Source: Taxawa tesnikishii (nom. ined.) (lineage: Eukaryota > Ascomycota > Dothideomycetes > Dothideales). Taken from it: 64,000 nt of DNA. A program made the position numbers and the translations under genes. Of the stretch, positions 33,895 through 45,751 are shown in pieces. Position 1 is the stretch's first letter. Each line of letters begins with the position of its first letter. The notes under the pieces were generated by a model. It did not search any database. It was given only the letters and a program-made list of their open reading frames with translations, and had not been told where the DNA came from. The stretch is taken from NCBI GenBank assembly GCA_030247885.1, contig JAPDRO010000004.1, forward strand, positions 930,001-994,000, written 5' to 3'.

Positions 33895-36192
33895 TCACCT
33901 AATCTTGATCCAGTCTTTGTAGTTTGCACTGCTCAAGAGTGTCTCGAGATCACTTCTGCCTTTATAGGCCGGTGGGCGATCCCCAAGCCGCGGCGGCAGG
34001 TGCTCCAGCAGTCCGATGGGCACATATCTGCAGCTGAAACTCAACCATTCCAGCAAGAAACGACGAGTCTGGCCTACACCAACTTCATCTGAGCCCCAAT
34101 ACTCCAGACCGTTGCGTGCGAACTGTTCGATGTAACCCAGCCGCTCCGAAGCCGACTTATCGAGGTATTGTTTCTTCTCAATCTCCTCGAAAATCCATGG
34201 CTTCACGAGCGCTCCACGACCGATCATGACCGAGTCTACGCCAGAATTGTCAAGCGCATTGTAGTAATCTACGTGCGAATAGCAATCTCCGTTACCGAGG
34301 AAGTAGACATTCCCGTTGTTCGAGCCCGTCAGGTCTCGGGCATCGGGCTCTCTCACCGTATCCGTGACTTCGTCCTTCTTCTTTTGGAGTCTGTTGATGA
34401 TGGCTGCGCAGTCAGCAATGTATTCCCAGTCTGCGCTTCGAGTGTATCTTTGCTGTCTGCTGCGGCCATGGAGAGTAATCGCCGCAACACCAGCAGGACC
34501 GTCACCGAAATCCTGAGCTTCCTCGCCACCGATGACAAAGCGCTGAACCAGACGATCCGCTGTTGGGTAGTTGTCCTTGGTTCCCATCCGGATCTTCACA
34601 GTGATTGGCACTTCGTTCGAGACGGCATTCATTCCACGAAGGATCTTTTCTAGCTTGCCGGGCGAATCGAGAAGGGCTGAGCCAGCGCCCTGGCGATAAA
34701 GTAGATCAATCGGACAGCCACAGTTGAGGTCGATGGCGCGGAGATGTGGAGCCAGTGCGGTCAACACCTCCGTAGTCTTCAGACAAAGCCAAGGCTTGTT
34801 GCCAGCGATTTGCGCACCGAACTTGATATCCTTGGAATTGTCGTAACCAGCAACAACAGATTGGGGCGTGTATTTCGGTGAGGCGACCTCGGATTCATGA
34901 GCCTTGATAAGAGCCCATTCCGACTTCTCTCCTTGTATCAGCGGCAGACCCATAGCCATCTCCGACCAGGTCACTTGAGCGCCCAGCGAGACGGCAAGTC
35001 TGCGGAAAGGCAGGTTGCCTTGCGTCGTCAAGGGCGCCAGGACGGGGTCTCCGCGCCATAATAGATTTTCCGTTTCTCGGACGGCTTGAGAGGTGGCTCG
35101 ATATAACCGGCTCTGCTCTCCTCGACCGCGTCTTTAGAGCCATCGACACCATCCGTGGCATCCTCCTTTGTTACTCCGGTATCCGCGGGCTTTTCAGCCG
35201 CAGTGCGACCACTACCGTACTTCTTATCCGTTTGGTCGTTGCGCTTGTCGAGCCAGGACACGTAGGCATCTGATTTGACTGTCTTGAACTTCTTCTTTTG
35301 AGGTCGAGCTTCTTCGACATGGGGACGTCGTTGACCACGCCAATCCCTGCAATCGCTTCTTCTTGCTCTTCACCATCCTCAGCTTTGCCCAGTAGTATTA
35401 ACTCCTTCCGACCATCTTCGGTCTCCCTTTCAGTCGAATGAGAACCTGCGAATCGGCATTTCCAGCCCGCATTGCATTTGCCCCAAGCCTGGTAGATCGG
35501 ACATTGACCGTTGAAAGTGGTCAGGTTTTCTCTCTTGCCCTCCCTCAAGTACTTCCGCAGGTCATGCTCGTACTTGCACTTGTCGCCGAACGAGCACTCC
35601 TTTGGGCCGAATTCGTTGCTGTACATGCGAGACATGCACAGTGGTATGGCGTCTCTGGAGCTGCCAAATGTCCTGGCCTTGTTCTGACCTCCTTTCGCCT
35701 TCTTTTTCTTCTTTCCGCCGGACTGTTCGTCACCATCGGCCTTCCCAGCTTGTTCAGCAGCGTCATCATCGTGCGAGACTTGTTCGGTTTTGCCGTTGGT
35801 GACCTGAACAAGGTACCTGTGCTCGTGAGTAAAGAACCGACACGTAAAACAAGCCTGCGCTCACTCTGCTTTGATCTGAGCTACACCCTTCACTCTTGGG
35901 TTGACTGGCGGCGGTTCAGCGGCGATTTGCGCATTGTCCTGCTCGAGCTTGACTCTCTTGGGGGGCGCTCGTCTCCATCTGGGCGCGGCGAGCCATGGCG
36001 CTCAGTCTTCTCCGCTCTGGTTGTCGCCGAATCCCCTGGAAGCACTTCCTGCTGTGGATGTGCTGGCTCGGTTGTCTCGCCTGCATCTGGACGATGCAAA
36101 GGCGACTGCGCATCAGACAACGGATTCGTGGTGACCGGCTCCGGTTTGGTATGACCGCCCTGCGTGGGCGGAGGACCTGTGTTGCCGTCCAT
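33895..36192 (-). CDS. dus3: tRNA-dihydrouridine(47) synthase Dus3
   Basis: An FMN enzyme reducing U47 in the tRNA variable loop. It has a Pro-rich N-terminus, an NLS-like PPKRVKLE, Lys-rich KKKKKAK, and two CCCH fingers ([20 protein letters not shown]...H and [22 protein letters not shown]). The TIM-barrel domain follows, with [12 protein letters not shown], catalytic Cys in [32 protein letters not shown] and [10 protein letters not shown]. Exons are 36192-35865 and 35816-33895 (48-nt intron). Three frame breaks lie at homopolymers (+ strand G-run 35960-35965, T-run 35296-35299, G-run 35044-35047), each one missing base. Corrected length is 750 aa. The C-terminal [20 protein letters not shown] is typical. 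Confidence 0.9.
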
Positions 36193-36635
36193 CCTTTTGT
36201 GTCTTAGAGGGGTCGCATGAAGCTGTAGCAGCACGCGTTCCTTCCTCGCAGGGTAGCTAGGTTCAGTCCACTCTTAAAACCCCCAATTTTCACAGGCTTC
36301 GACCCAAAGGGGTTAGAGTGGGGAAGTGGACGTGCCTTCCGCCGATGATCCGCCTGTGACGTAGCCTTGTTCCCAGTTTCCGCACCGCACAGCTGGCATT
36401 GAAAGCAGCCCAATCCCCTATCTCCACGAGCAACCTCTTTCTTCCTCAACACAACATCCACCTTGGACAACCTCGTCGAGCACCCCAAGAAACTACCTCG
36501 TAACACCGCTTCGGGACTGGAACGCTAGATACCTGCGAGCGTTTCCTCGACTTCTCTACAAACACCACGTGCCCCGCTTTTGCTGCCCACTGCAACAACC
36601 ACACACGATAAGCCAGACAGTCAAACACCGCCATC
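36193..36635. promoter_or_regulatory. shared dus3 / yet3 divergent promoter region
   Basis: A 443-bp gap between divergent start codons of two housekeeping genes, so a shared promoter is likely. A C/T-rich stretch precedes the + strand ATG. No clear TATA element was recognised. Confidence 0.4.
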
Positions 36636-37542
36636 ATGACTCTCTACTACAGTCTGGTAAGCCGTTCTTGGCCGTCGATATGCAGGTCTCTCGGCATACA
36701 GAGTAGCAGCCACGTCTTGAACGACGAAGGCAGCGCCCCGCTCGGCTCAGTGCTCACCGCCCTTATCAACGATGTATTTTCCGTTTGGGAGAGCATGACG
36801 CTAACATCTTTTACAGACGTTCGCGCTTCTCGTCACCGAGATGATCGTGTTCATATCTCTCATCGTTCCGATGCCATTTACCTGGAAGCGCAAGCTCTTC
36901 ACTTTCATCTCGGAGAATCCGATCATAGCCAAACTCCAGTATTGGCTGAAGGTACGAACGAATTGGTCGTCAAGCTGCTTGGTGCGGGCACTGACTTGAT
37001 CGGCAGATCACGTTCGTCTTCATTCTGATACTGTTCATTGACAGCGTCAACCGCGTCTATCGCGTTCAGGTGGAATTGGCCCAGGCCTCGAAGAGCCAGG
37101 GCACAGCTGGGTAAGCAAGACCGCAACAGTGAACGCTATCGAATCTGGGCTAACCTTACTCAGAGCTGCCGCTATCGGTGGTACCGAGCGTATGGAAGTC
37201 CAGGCTCGCAAGTTCTACTCTCAACGAAACATGTACCTTTGCGGCTTCACTCTCTTCCTGTCTCTCATCCTCAACCGTACCTATACCATGATCCTTGAGG
37301 TCCTTCGTCTCGAGGAGGAGAACAAGCGCTTGAAGGGTGACCCAAAGGCCAAGGGCAGCAGCGCTGAAAAGCTCAGCAACGCCGGTGAGCCTGGTGAAAT
37401 TGCCCGCCTCAAGAAGGAGATCGAGCGCAGGGATCGTGACATCGAGACCCTCAAAAAGCAGACTCAGGGAATGCAGACCGAGTACAACCGCATGGGCGAC
37501 CAGGTTAGTGGAACTGACAACACTCCCAAGAAGAGCCGGTAA
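36636..37542 (+). CDS. yet3: Bap31/Yet3-like ER membrane protein
   Basis: An ER protein of the Bap31 family, involved in sorting or quality control of membrane cargo. Exons are 36636-36656 (21 nt), 36817-36951, 37007-37110 and 37164-37542, giving 212 aa with an intact frame. There are three membrane segments: TFALLVTEMIVFISLIVPMP, ITFVFILILFIDSVNRVYRV and FYSQRNMYLCGFTLFLSLIL. A cytosolic coiled coil follows (EVLRLEEENKRLKGD, EIARLKKEIERRDRDIETLK), and the C-terminus is KKSR, close to a di-lysine retrieval signal. Intron 1 is long (160 nt) after only seven codons; the other two are 55 and 53 nt. Confidence 0.9.
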
Positions 37543-38092
37543 ATGCAGTGCCGGATTGGTATTGGGTAACATGTCACCACGAGCGTCGTACGCTATACAA
37601 ATGGGAAATGGAAAGTGCAGACAATAACAAGATCTGCCTCGACAGTGAGTGGAACACAGGCGCATGCATCGGAGGATCCCTGCGATGGCCGCTGAAAGCG
37701 CCCTGGTAACGGAGATGATGTATGATAAAAAGTATCACTGGATGAGAATTGAAGATGGCTAAGCCGTACAGTTTATGGCAGCCTACAGATTTATCATACA
37801 GAGTTGCAGTTGTTGTCGCATAAACAGGCCTGTCCGTTGCGGATGGCTCGTTGTGCCTTTGCTCGGGCGATCTCCTGCATGTGGTGCCACAGACTGGGAC
37901 GTGGGATATCATGCTTTGTGTCGTATTTTGGCGGCCTCAGAATTTTCCGTGTAAAGACTGCCTCACATCTCCGTCGATTGTCGGACGCAGATCATGTGAC
38001 TGCGCGCATCTTCGCGATCTCTCGTTGTGTAAAGGTTCTCCTTTTCTCTGTGATAGACATTCGTACGTGGAGAGCCTGCCAGCACTTTCGCC
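37543..38092. other. intergenic between yet3 and RecQ gene
   Basis: A 550-bp stretch on the same strand as both neighbours. It holds the yet3 3' flank and RecQ promoter. No ORF or repeat of note. Confidence 0.5.
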
Positions 38093-41020
38093 ATGAACAA
38101 GGAAAACGATTCGGACTACGGCCTGAGCTCAGGCGACGAAGCTGATCTCGAAGTACTTGCTGTAGGAATTGCGTCGCCGCCATTGAAGCGCAAGGCAGCG
38201 CCATTTGAAGGCCCGTCCACGTCCACGAAGCGGCAGCAACTACCATCATATCAGGACAGAGACGCGCTCGAGAGGGCCTACTCCGAGCTTCAACAGCAAC
38301 ACCGCGAACTTGAAGCCAGGCTCAAAGCACTCAATGGTCAACTTACGGCGCAGAACCAACCACCAAGCGCATCGCATCAGAGCGCAGTATCAAGCATCAA
38401 ACATGAAGAAGCACCATCCTCGTTATATCCTGTTACTTCAGCAGTGGCTCTGCGAACTCTCAATACTCACTTTCGGCTCCAAAGGTTTCGCTTGAAGCAA
38501 GAAGCAGCAATATCCCGCTTGCTTGCTGGTGGAAGTGCGGTTGTGGTCTTCCCTACAGGTGCGGTTTTGCTGGTTTGACAAAGGCGGTGTATCTGTTTAC
38601 CAATCCTTCTAGGTGGCGGGAAGAGTCTCTGCTATCAAGCACGTCTAACACCTTTGGATGCTAGGTCGTTGTTCTGACTCTGAACAGGTTCCCGCTTTCG
38701 CTTTTGCGGAAGCAGACCGCCAGGAAAACGTCCGCGGCGGTGCGGAGGGTGGCATCACGCTGGTCGTGTCGCCACTCATTGCATTAATGAAAGATCAGGT
38801 GGACGCTCTGAAACGAAAAGGCTTGAGCGCAGCATGTCTCGACTCTACCAAAACCAGGCAAGAATATCTTCAGACGATGCAGGATATGCGGAACGGCACA
38901 CTCAAACTACTGTACTGCGCCCCAGAGAGATTGAACAATGAAGGCTTTGTTGAGTCGATTAAGCACTGCCGTGGAGGCATCCGCTTGGTTGCGGTCGATG
39001 AAGCTCATTGTATCTCAGAGGTAAGCCTTCAGAAGACCATAAACTGTGTTCCCGGCACTGTGCAGCACTGCAAAGATAGAGCTAACTGCAGGTAGTGGGG
39101 CCATGCCTTTAGGCCTGACTATCTCAAAGGTATGGATTCAGGCAATATCACGGTAGTTTTCCTGCAGGCGACTGACCGGCTTAACACAGTGGCCCGTTTC
39201 GTCCAGGAGATCCAAGCTGAAAGAGTGGTGTGCTTGACTGCTACGGCAACGCCCAAAGTGGCACAGGATATCTGCAATGCCTTTGGTATCGATGAAAGCG
39301 GGTTGTTCAGAACAACAACTTATCGGTCCAAGTGAGTGTACCACCATCTATTGGGAGGTCTTCTCGAATGAATTGCTTACTTTGTGTGCTTACAAGCCTT
39401 CGTCTGCACGTTGAAAGTGCCATGACTAAGAAGGAGACCTATCCTAAGCTTTTCGAATTCCTGAAGCAACATCCGGGTCCAACCATAATTTACGTCACGC
39501 TTCAGCAACAGACTGAGGATCTGGCCTCTCTGTTGCGGTCGCGTGGGTTTGGAGCTAAAGCTTTTCACGCGGGCATGAACGCGGTGGACAAAGCGATGCT
39601 CCAGGATGATTTCATGCGAAGCAACAAGCTGATAATGGTGTCCACAATCGCCTTTGGAATGGGCATCGACAAAGCCAGCATCCGCAACGTGATCCATTTT
39701 GACATCCCACGGAGCTTGGAAGGCTATTCCCAAGAGATCGGTCGCGCTGGACGTGACAATCAACCGTCACATTGCCTGCTTTATCTGTGCGGCGAGGACT
39801 TACACCTTCGGGAGAGCTTCGCAAGAGGGGATCTGCCCTCCAAAGAATCGGTCCGCAGGTTACTGCAGGATGTGTTTGATGCTGAAAGTGCAAGGAAGGT
39901 TCCCGGCCAGACCATCGAAAGAAAATTATATGAGCAGTCAAGAGATTTTGATATCAGAGTGAGCCATTGTGTTCGGATCAACGCACCTCTTCCTGACGTT
40001 CAGTAGCCTACAACGTTGAACACCATCTACGCGCAGCTGGAGCTGCGATTCGGGCTAATTCGAGCAATTACGCCCAGGTACAGCGGTTATTCGTATGCGA
40101 TTGGGAACAGCTCACACATTGCTATGGACAACAGCCCTTCTGCAGCCGCGATCAAAGCCTCTTCCAGGCATGCAAAGAAGTGGGTGTCGATCGACGTCAA
40201 TTTAGCAGCTCAGAGTCAGCGGCTGGACCGAATGGAGGTGATACGCAAGTTGCAAGATTGGGACGATCTGGGAGTGATAGAGCTGAAGACTTCTGGCGTC
40301 ATAAGCGTCTACCGAGTTTCGAAGAAACTACCCTCTACTTCAACCGAAGTTGAACAACTCGTCGATGCCCTATACAAGGAACTGCAAGACCGTGAAGCAC
40401 AAGAATTGACCAGAATGCAGGAGGTGATTGACCTTGTCACAGGTAACAGTTGCTTTGCTCGTTCTTTAGCGCAGCATTTCGGAGACGACCTTCCCCAGCA
40501 GAAGACTGAGTGCGGCCACTGCACATGGTGCGAGACGCACCAGCGGTTACAACTAAAGACTGCGCCACCGGTGCCATGGGATCGCGAGCGATTCGGCAAG
40601 GTGCTCAAGGCGGTCGAAGCAAGGGACGACGCGAGGTTCCTCGCTCGAGTGGCTTTCGGAATCACCAGTCCAAGGGTGACGCAGATGAAGTTATCAAACG
40701 ATCCGGTATTTGGGTCGATGGCTGATCATGATTTCGTGGTAAGCGTGAAGCATCAACTTTGGTTGGATGTGAGATCCTGAACAGTGTTCCTACAGAAGCT
40801 TTACGATGCAGCCGTCAAATGCTGCGCTGGAGCGGATCAGCACGGCTGGTCCTTCACTTCCAGCCAAGGCAGTCCTACAAAGGCCAGTCCTCCAAATACT
40901 TCTACAAGGTATAGTTACTCCAAGGCCAAGACGCAATCCAGCGCGCCCAAGTACTATTCCAGATACAGTAGCAGTCCGAAGAACAGCGGCAGCACTCGGC
41001 GTTACGAAGAGAAACATTGA
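38093..41020 (+). CDS. RecQ-family ATP-dependent DNA helicase
   Basis: A 3'-5' DNA helicase for recombination and repair. The N-terminus has a coiled coil (ERAYSELQQQHRELEARLKAL). Helicase motifs follow: Q-like TLNTHFRLQRFRLKQ, Walker A VFPTGGGKSLCYQ, DEAH in [40 protein letters not shown] and GYSQEIGRAGRD. A zinc/RecQ-Ct region includes ECGHCTWC. Exons are 38093-38558, 38613-38638, 38688-39020, 39096-39129, 39190-39331, 39397-39958, 40007-40738 and 40796-41020, giving 839 aa in frame with no indels. Walker A is split over introns 1 and 2. Intron 2 (38639-38687) begins GC rather than GT. The last exon is a Ser/Tyr-rich tail and less certain. It resembles smaller fungal RecQ proteins rather than Sgs1. 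Confidence 0.88.
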
Positions 41021-42256
41021 AATGTTATGATATACCCTTATGCAGCATACTTTGGTTCTGAGGAGTTGTGGTTCTGTGTTGGGGCAGGATAGAAGCGGGG
41101 ATTTGTAGCAACAGGATGTTATGTGTAGACATGGTGTTTGATATAGCATAGGAAGCACGGATGGGGATGTCCACTTGTCCAAGGACGTGCCGCGGGACAA
41201 CGGCAAGCAGAAGTCCTGTAGGAAGTCGTATCCGGACAACAGCGGATGAGACAATGGTTCGAGGAGCAGTCACGAACTGGGATAGGTGCATATGGACCCT
41301 CGTAGATTATATTAAATGCTCACCGGCAGTTCTCCCGAGGCATCGACTCCACCTGCCGTGTTGGACGAACGTCATGAGTATATTGGCGGTAGTTGCCTGC
41401 AGCTGCGTGACACGAATGGTTTGTATCATATCGCGCAAGTTCGCAGTCGTCGACGGTATACGGCTGGCTCTTTGTCGGCGAGGACTCGGGATATTCAACG
41501 GCTGTCAATGCGGAACTCGCAAGCGTCCAGGTCTAGGTCCACCACCACGTGCGAAGTGAGCGGTGGCGTTCTCGAGCCTCTCTCGCCGCCTCTTGTTCCA
41601 ACCACAAGTGTCAGCACCATGTGTAAGGCGTTACTGTATAGGGCAGGGCGCTACCAAAGAAACTTCCCATAAGCGCAGACCGCATAAACTACCAGACTGG
41701 ACAAGACAGTGGCAAGGCGTGCAAAGCCAAAGCGAGGGTGCTGAGAAGGCGTTTCGGAGGCGGACGTCAGCGACGCCAATCACCATGATCGAAAAAGCGT
41801 CTCGGGAAGGGTCACTGATCGCGATCGTTGCCTTCACGCCATCAGTTACACTTTCATCGCTTACTAGGTGGCACCGCTGATTGGTCGTACAATGAGGCTG
41901 TGACGTCATCGTCTTGGGCAGGCCGTGGGGCCCTGTCACACCAAGCATGAGGCTCTGCGAGCTTCTGCTAGCACGGTCGATCCCATCAATCATTCCAATG
42001 CATCTGTGCGCTAAGGAAACGCGTCTCCTGCGAGCTGTCTCTTCTGCCAGGAAGCAGCTGCAGCTCAAGAACCCAACGTCATAGCCGCCATGCGAGCCAA
42101 GCTGAAGGTGGGCACGTATATGTATATATGCATGTATATGTGTGTATATATACGCGTGTCCCCTCATGTCCCCTCTCTGCTTGCTTGAACGTGCTTTTCC
42201 CAGACCACATTCGCAGTAACTTGTCAGTCCAACCCTAAGCTGCACCTACACCCACC
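41021..42256. other. intergenic upstream of catalase
   Basis: No gene recognised. ORFs are short and unlike known families. The last 150 bp contain an alternating TATATG tract, noted separately. Confidence 0.45.
42115..42155 (+). promoter_or_regulatory. TATA-like alternating AT tract upstream of catalase
   Basis: A run of TATATG/TATATA units about 100-140 bp before the catalase ATG. Its position suits a core promoter element of a strongly inducible gene. It is seen by eye only; no start site is known. Confidence 0.4.
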
Positions 42257-44586
42257 ATGTCGGGAGCAATTGAGAAGATTCAGGAGACCCTGGGCAAGGT
42301 TGGCGAGTCCCGTGAGGGCGCAAAGTACGCAGATCTCGCGAAGGACACCAAGAACGCCCAGGACCCCAACAACCGCATCACTACCGACTACGGTGTGAAG
42401 CAGAACAGCACCGATGACTGGTTGAAGATCGTCAACGAGGACAGGACCGGTCCTATGCTGCTGGAGGACCACGCTGGCCGTGAGAAGGTTAGTACTCTTT
42501 GCACGCTCCCCAATCATGTAGAGGCTTACAGCTTGCCAGATCCACCGCTTCGACCATGAGCGTATCCCAGAGCGTGTCGTGCACGCCAGAGGCGCGGGCG
42601 CCTTCGGTACCTTCACCCTCCACGAGAGCTTGGAGGATGTCACCAACGCTGGCGTTCTCACCGACACATCTCGCAGGACACCTCTTTTCCTCCGATTCTC
42701 GACTGTGCTTGGATCCCGTGGTAGCGCGGACACCGTAAGAGACGTTCGTGGCTTTGCCGTCAAGTTCTACACCGATGAAGGCAACTGGGACATTGTTGGA
42801 AACGACATTCCAGTCTTCTTCATCCAGGACGCCATCAAGTTCGTCGATGTCATCCACGCCGGCAAGCCGGAGCCTCACAACGAGGTCCCTCAGGCCCAAA
42901 CAGCCCACAACAACTTCTGGGACTTCCAGTTTCTGCACACCGAGGCAACACACATGTTCATGTGGACCCAGTCTGACCGTGGTATTCCTCGTTCCTACCG
43001 TATGATGCAAGGATTCGGTGTCAACACCTACACTCTCACCAATGCCAAGGGTGAGCGTCATTTCGTCAAGTTCCACTTCAGACCGCACCTGGGTGTTCAC
43101 AGCTTCGTGTGGGACGAGGCATTGAAGCTCGCTGGTCAGGACCCAGACTTCCACCGCAAGGATCTTTACGAGGCTATTGACAACAAGGCTTACCCCAAGT
43201 GGGACTTCGGTGTCCAGCTCATCCCAGAGTCCAAGCAGGACGATTTCGAGTTTGACATCCTCGACGCCACCAAGGTGTGGCCTGAGGAAGAGGTTCCTGT
43301 CCGTTACGTCGGTGAGCTCGAGCTGAACCGCAACGTCGACGAGTACTTCACCGAAACCGAGCAGGTTGCATTCTGTACTGGACATGTCGTGCCAGGTATC
43401 GGCTTCTCTGATGACCCGCTGCTTCAGGGCCGAAACTTCTCCTACTTTGACACCCAGCTCACCCGTCTGGGTGTAAATTGGCAGGAACTGCCAATCAACA
43501 GACCGGTCTGCCCTGTTATGAACAACAACCGCGACGGTCAGCTTAGGCACGGCATCACCAAGGGCACGGTCAACTACTGGCCCAACCGCTTCTCAGCAAC
43601 AAAGCCTGCCACGGCTGAGGAGGGAGCTTACATCGACTACCCAGAGAAGGTTCAGGGTATGAAGGCCCGCTTGCGGAGCAAGAAGTTCCAGGAGCACCAC
43701 AACCAAGCCCAGCTCTTCTACAACTCTCTTTCCGAGTCCGAGAAGCTGCACACTGTCAACGCTCTGGCCTTTGAGCTCGACCACTGCGACGACCCAGTTG
43801 TGTACGAGCGCATGACACAGCGTCTGGCCGACATTGATCTTGAGCTTGCTCAGAAGGTCGCTAACATGGTCGGAGGTCCAGTACCAGAGAAGGCTGGCCG
43901 GCCTAACCACGGAAAGAAGGCAAAGGGTCTCAGCCAGTTTGACTTTCCACCAAAGAAGCCAACCATCGAGTCACGCCGCATCGCCATCATTATCGCCGAT
44001 GGTTATGATCCAATCGCCTATAACGGAGTCAAGGCTGCCATTGCCGCTCAGTCGGCTCTGCCCTTCACCATTGCTCCACGCCGTAGCCCCATATACGCCG
44101 CTGGTGAGGACAAGAGCTCTGGAAAGGGTGTCATGCCAGATCACCACCTCGAGGGTATGCGCAGCACCATGTTCGACGCCATCATGGTCCCTGGAGGTGC
44201 CGACAGCATCGCTACTCTTCGCAAGAGTGGAAGAGCCAAGCAGTGGATAACCGAGGTAAGCTCATTACGAAGATTTACCACACCTGCAGGTGCTAACCAT
44301 TTTTCAGGCATTCGGTCACCTTAAGGCCATCGGTGCCACTGGCGAGGCCGTCCAGCTTGTCAAGGATCTCGTCTCTGTTGGCGACATGCAGTTCAGCTCT
44401 AATGCAGACGTCACCAACTCTTTTGGTGTCGTTACTGCTGCCAAGGCGGACGCCAATTCCTTCAAGGAGGCCGTCCAGCTCGCGGGTACCAGCAAGGACT
44501 TCATTGACCAGTTCTGCACTGAGATCTCTAAGCACAGGAACTTCGACCGTGAGCTGGCTGGTCTGAACGAGATGGTCGCATATTAA
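42257..44586 (+). CDS. large-subunit catalase (with C-terminal GATase1-like domain)
   Basis: A haem catalase that disproportionates hydrogen peroxide. Exons are 42257-42487, 42540-44255 and 44308-44586 (two 52-nt introns), giving 741 aa, the usual size for large-subunit fungal catalases. Active-site His is in RVVHARGAGAFG, Asn in the GNDIPVFFIQD segment, and the proximal haem Tyr in RNFSYFDTQ. The C-terminal flavodoxin/DJ-1-like domain starts near RRIAIIIADGYDP and includes FDAIMVPGGADSI. No signal peptide is visible, so a cytosolic or conidial-type enzyme is more likely than a secreted one. The frame is clean over 2.3 kb despite many homopolymers. Confidence 0.95.
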
Positions 44587-44693
44587 AGTTGTGGACCATC
44601 CAGACGGGACTCTTCTATTCTTTAGCTTAACGAGATACCTCTAGAGTAATCACCTAATGACACGGTTCTACCTATTCGCTTTGATCTCCGAGT

Positions 44694-45651
44694 ATGAGCT
44701 TAATGGCACACCCTTCGCGTTATGCTTACGTGATGCGACTTGGGAAAGGCGTTACGCAAAGGCGGGCGACCGAAGCGGCCGCATCCTACTTCCATCTTCT
44801 CTACCAACGAAACTTCAGCACCATAGCCGAGTCGCGAGCGCCTCTCATATGTTCGACTTGCCGTAAGCAGGTAAGCCAGGGACAAGGTTCACGCAACCAT
44901 GCCGAGCCAAGCGATAGATTGCTTCTTCTGCACGCATTACCTATATGTTTGGAATGACAGGTCAAGGCAGCAGTATCAGAAGAGACATGTGAAACTGGAT
45001 CTCCCCCAACACATTGTCTTGGCCAGTTATCCGTTCATCGGCAATGCTATCTCATGGAGACCTTACTGCTCTGTTTCTTGGAAGGGGAACCCCTAAATTA
45101 AGCGGCCTGCGACCGCCGACGGGCTATCTGACATCCTTTTTGACGCAGAAGCGCAAATGTGACAAGACCCTTCCGTCTTGCTCTCTGTGTGTACGGATCG
45201 GTCGAGCCTGTGAGTACATCGAGCCATCGCAACAGGTTCCCTCCCCGAGGACTTTGCGGTGCTGCGCCAAAAAGTCGCGGATCTCGAGAACTTGCTCGCT
45301 GCAGTGGACTCTAGCCAAACCAGCCAAAGCCGTAGCTCTGATGCAAGTGGTCAGCATGCATCAGGCTCTCCGGCCACACTGCCTTCACATATAGCCGACC
45401 TAGCGCCCTCGCGTATGCTCAGCCCGAGTCGGCGAATGCCCCATTGAAACATGCCAGTAACTTCCCGCCTTTGGAAGTTCGCCATCCAGAAGCCGCACGT
45501 ACGCGTGCCCCCAAGCACCGTCAATGCACTAGGCAGTGCGGCGAAGCTGCGTGACATGATAGAGACGTTCTTCGTGACGGTACATACTTGGTTATCCATA
45601 GGTATTGAACCCCAATTCCCAAATACTCTGACGATCAACAAGGCTGAATAA
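44694..45651 (+). pseudogene. truncated Zn2Cys6 fungal transcription factor
   Basis: This starts like a binuclear zinc-cluster regulator and stops before most of the expected protein. Exon 1 (about 44694-44870) ends LICSTCRKQ; a probable 278-nt intron (44871-45148) joins it to KRKCDKTLPSCSLCVRIGRACEY. Together they rebuild the full C-x2-C-x6-C-x6-C-x2-C-x6-C cluster. A linker coiled coil follows (FAVLRQKVADLENLLAAV), then NAPLKHASNFPPL and PHVRVPPSTVNALG, normally followed by a middle-homology domain of several hundred residues that is absent. The frame changes several times (C-run 45243-45246, near 45423-45425, and near 45450-45470). A Tc1/mariner element begins about 100 bp downstream, so insertion or rearrangement probably removed the 3' part. 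Confidence 0.7.
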
Positions 45652-45751
45652 ATTAATTTCTGAGGTCCGGATGTTAGAATGAGGACTTTGGATGGCTCTA
45701 TGAACAGTATCAACCTCGCGCTAATCTTTGGAGGAGAGCAACGAAGGGAGC

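Noticed and set aside
42489-43550. 353-codon minus-strand ORF antisense to catalase
   Set aside because: A mirror of the strong codon bias of the catalase gene; it has no family features.
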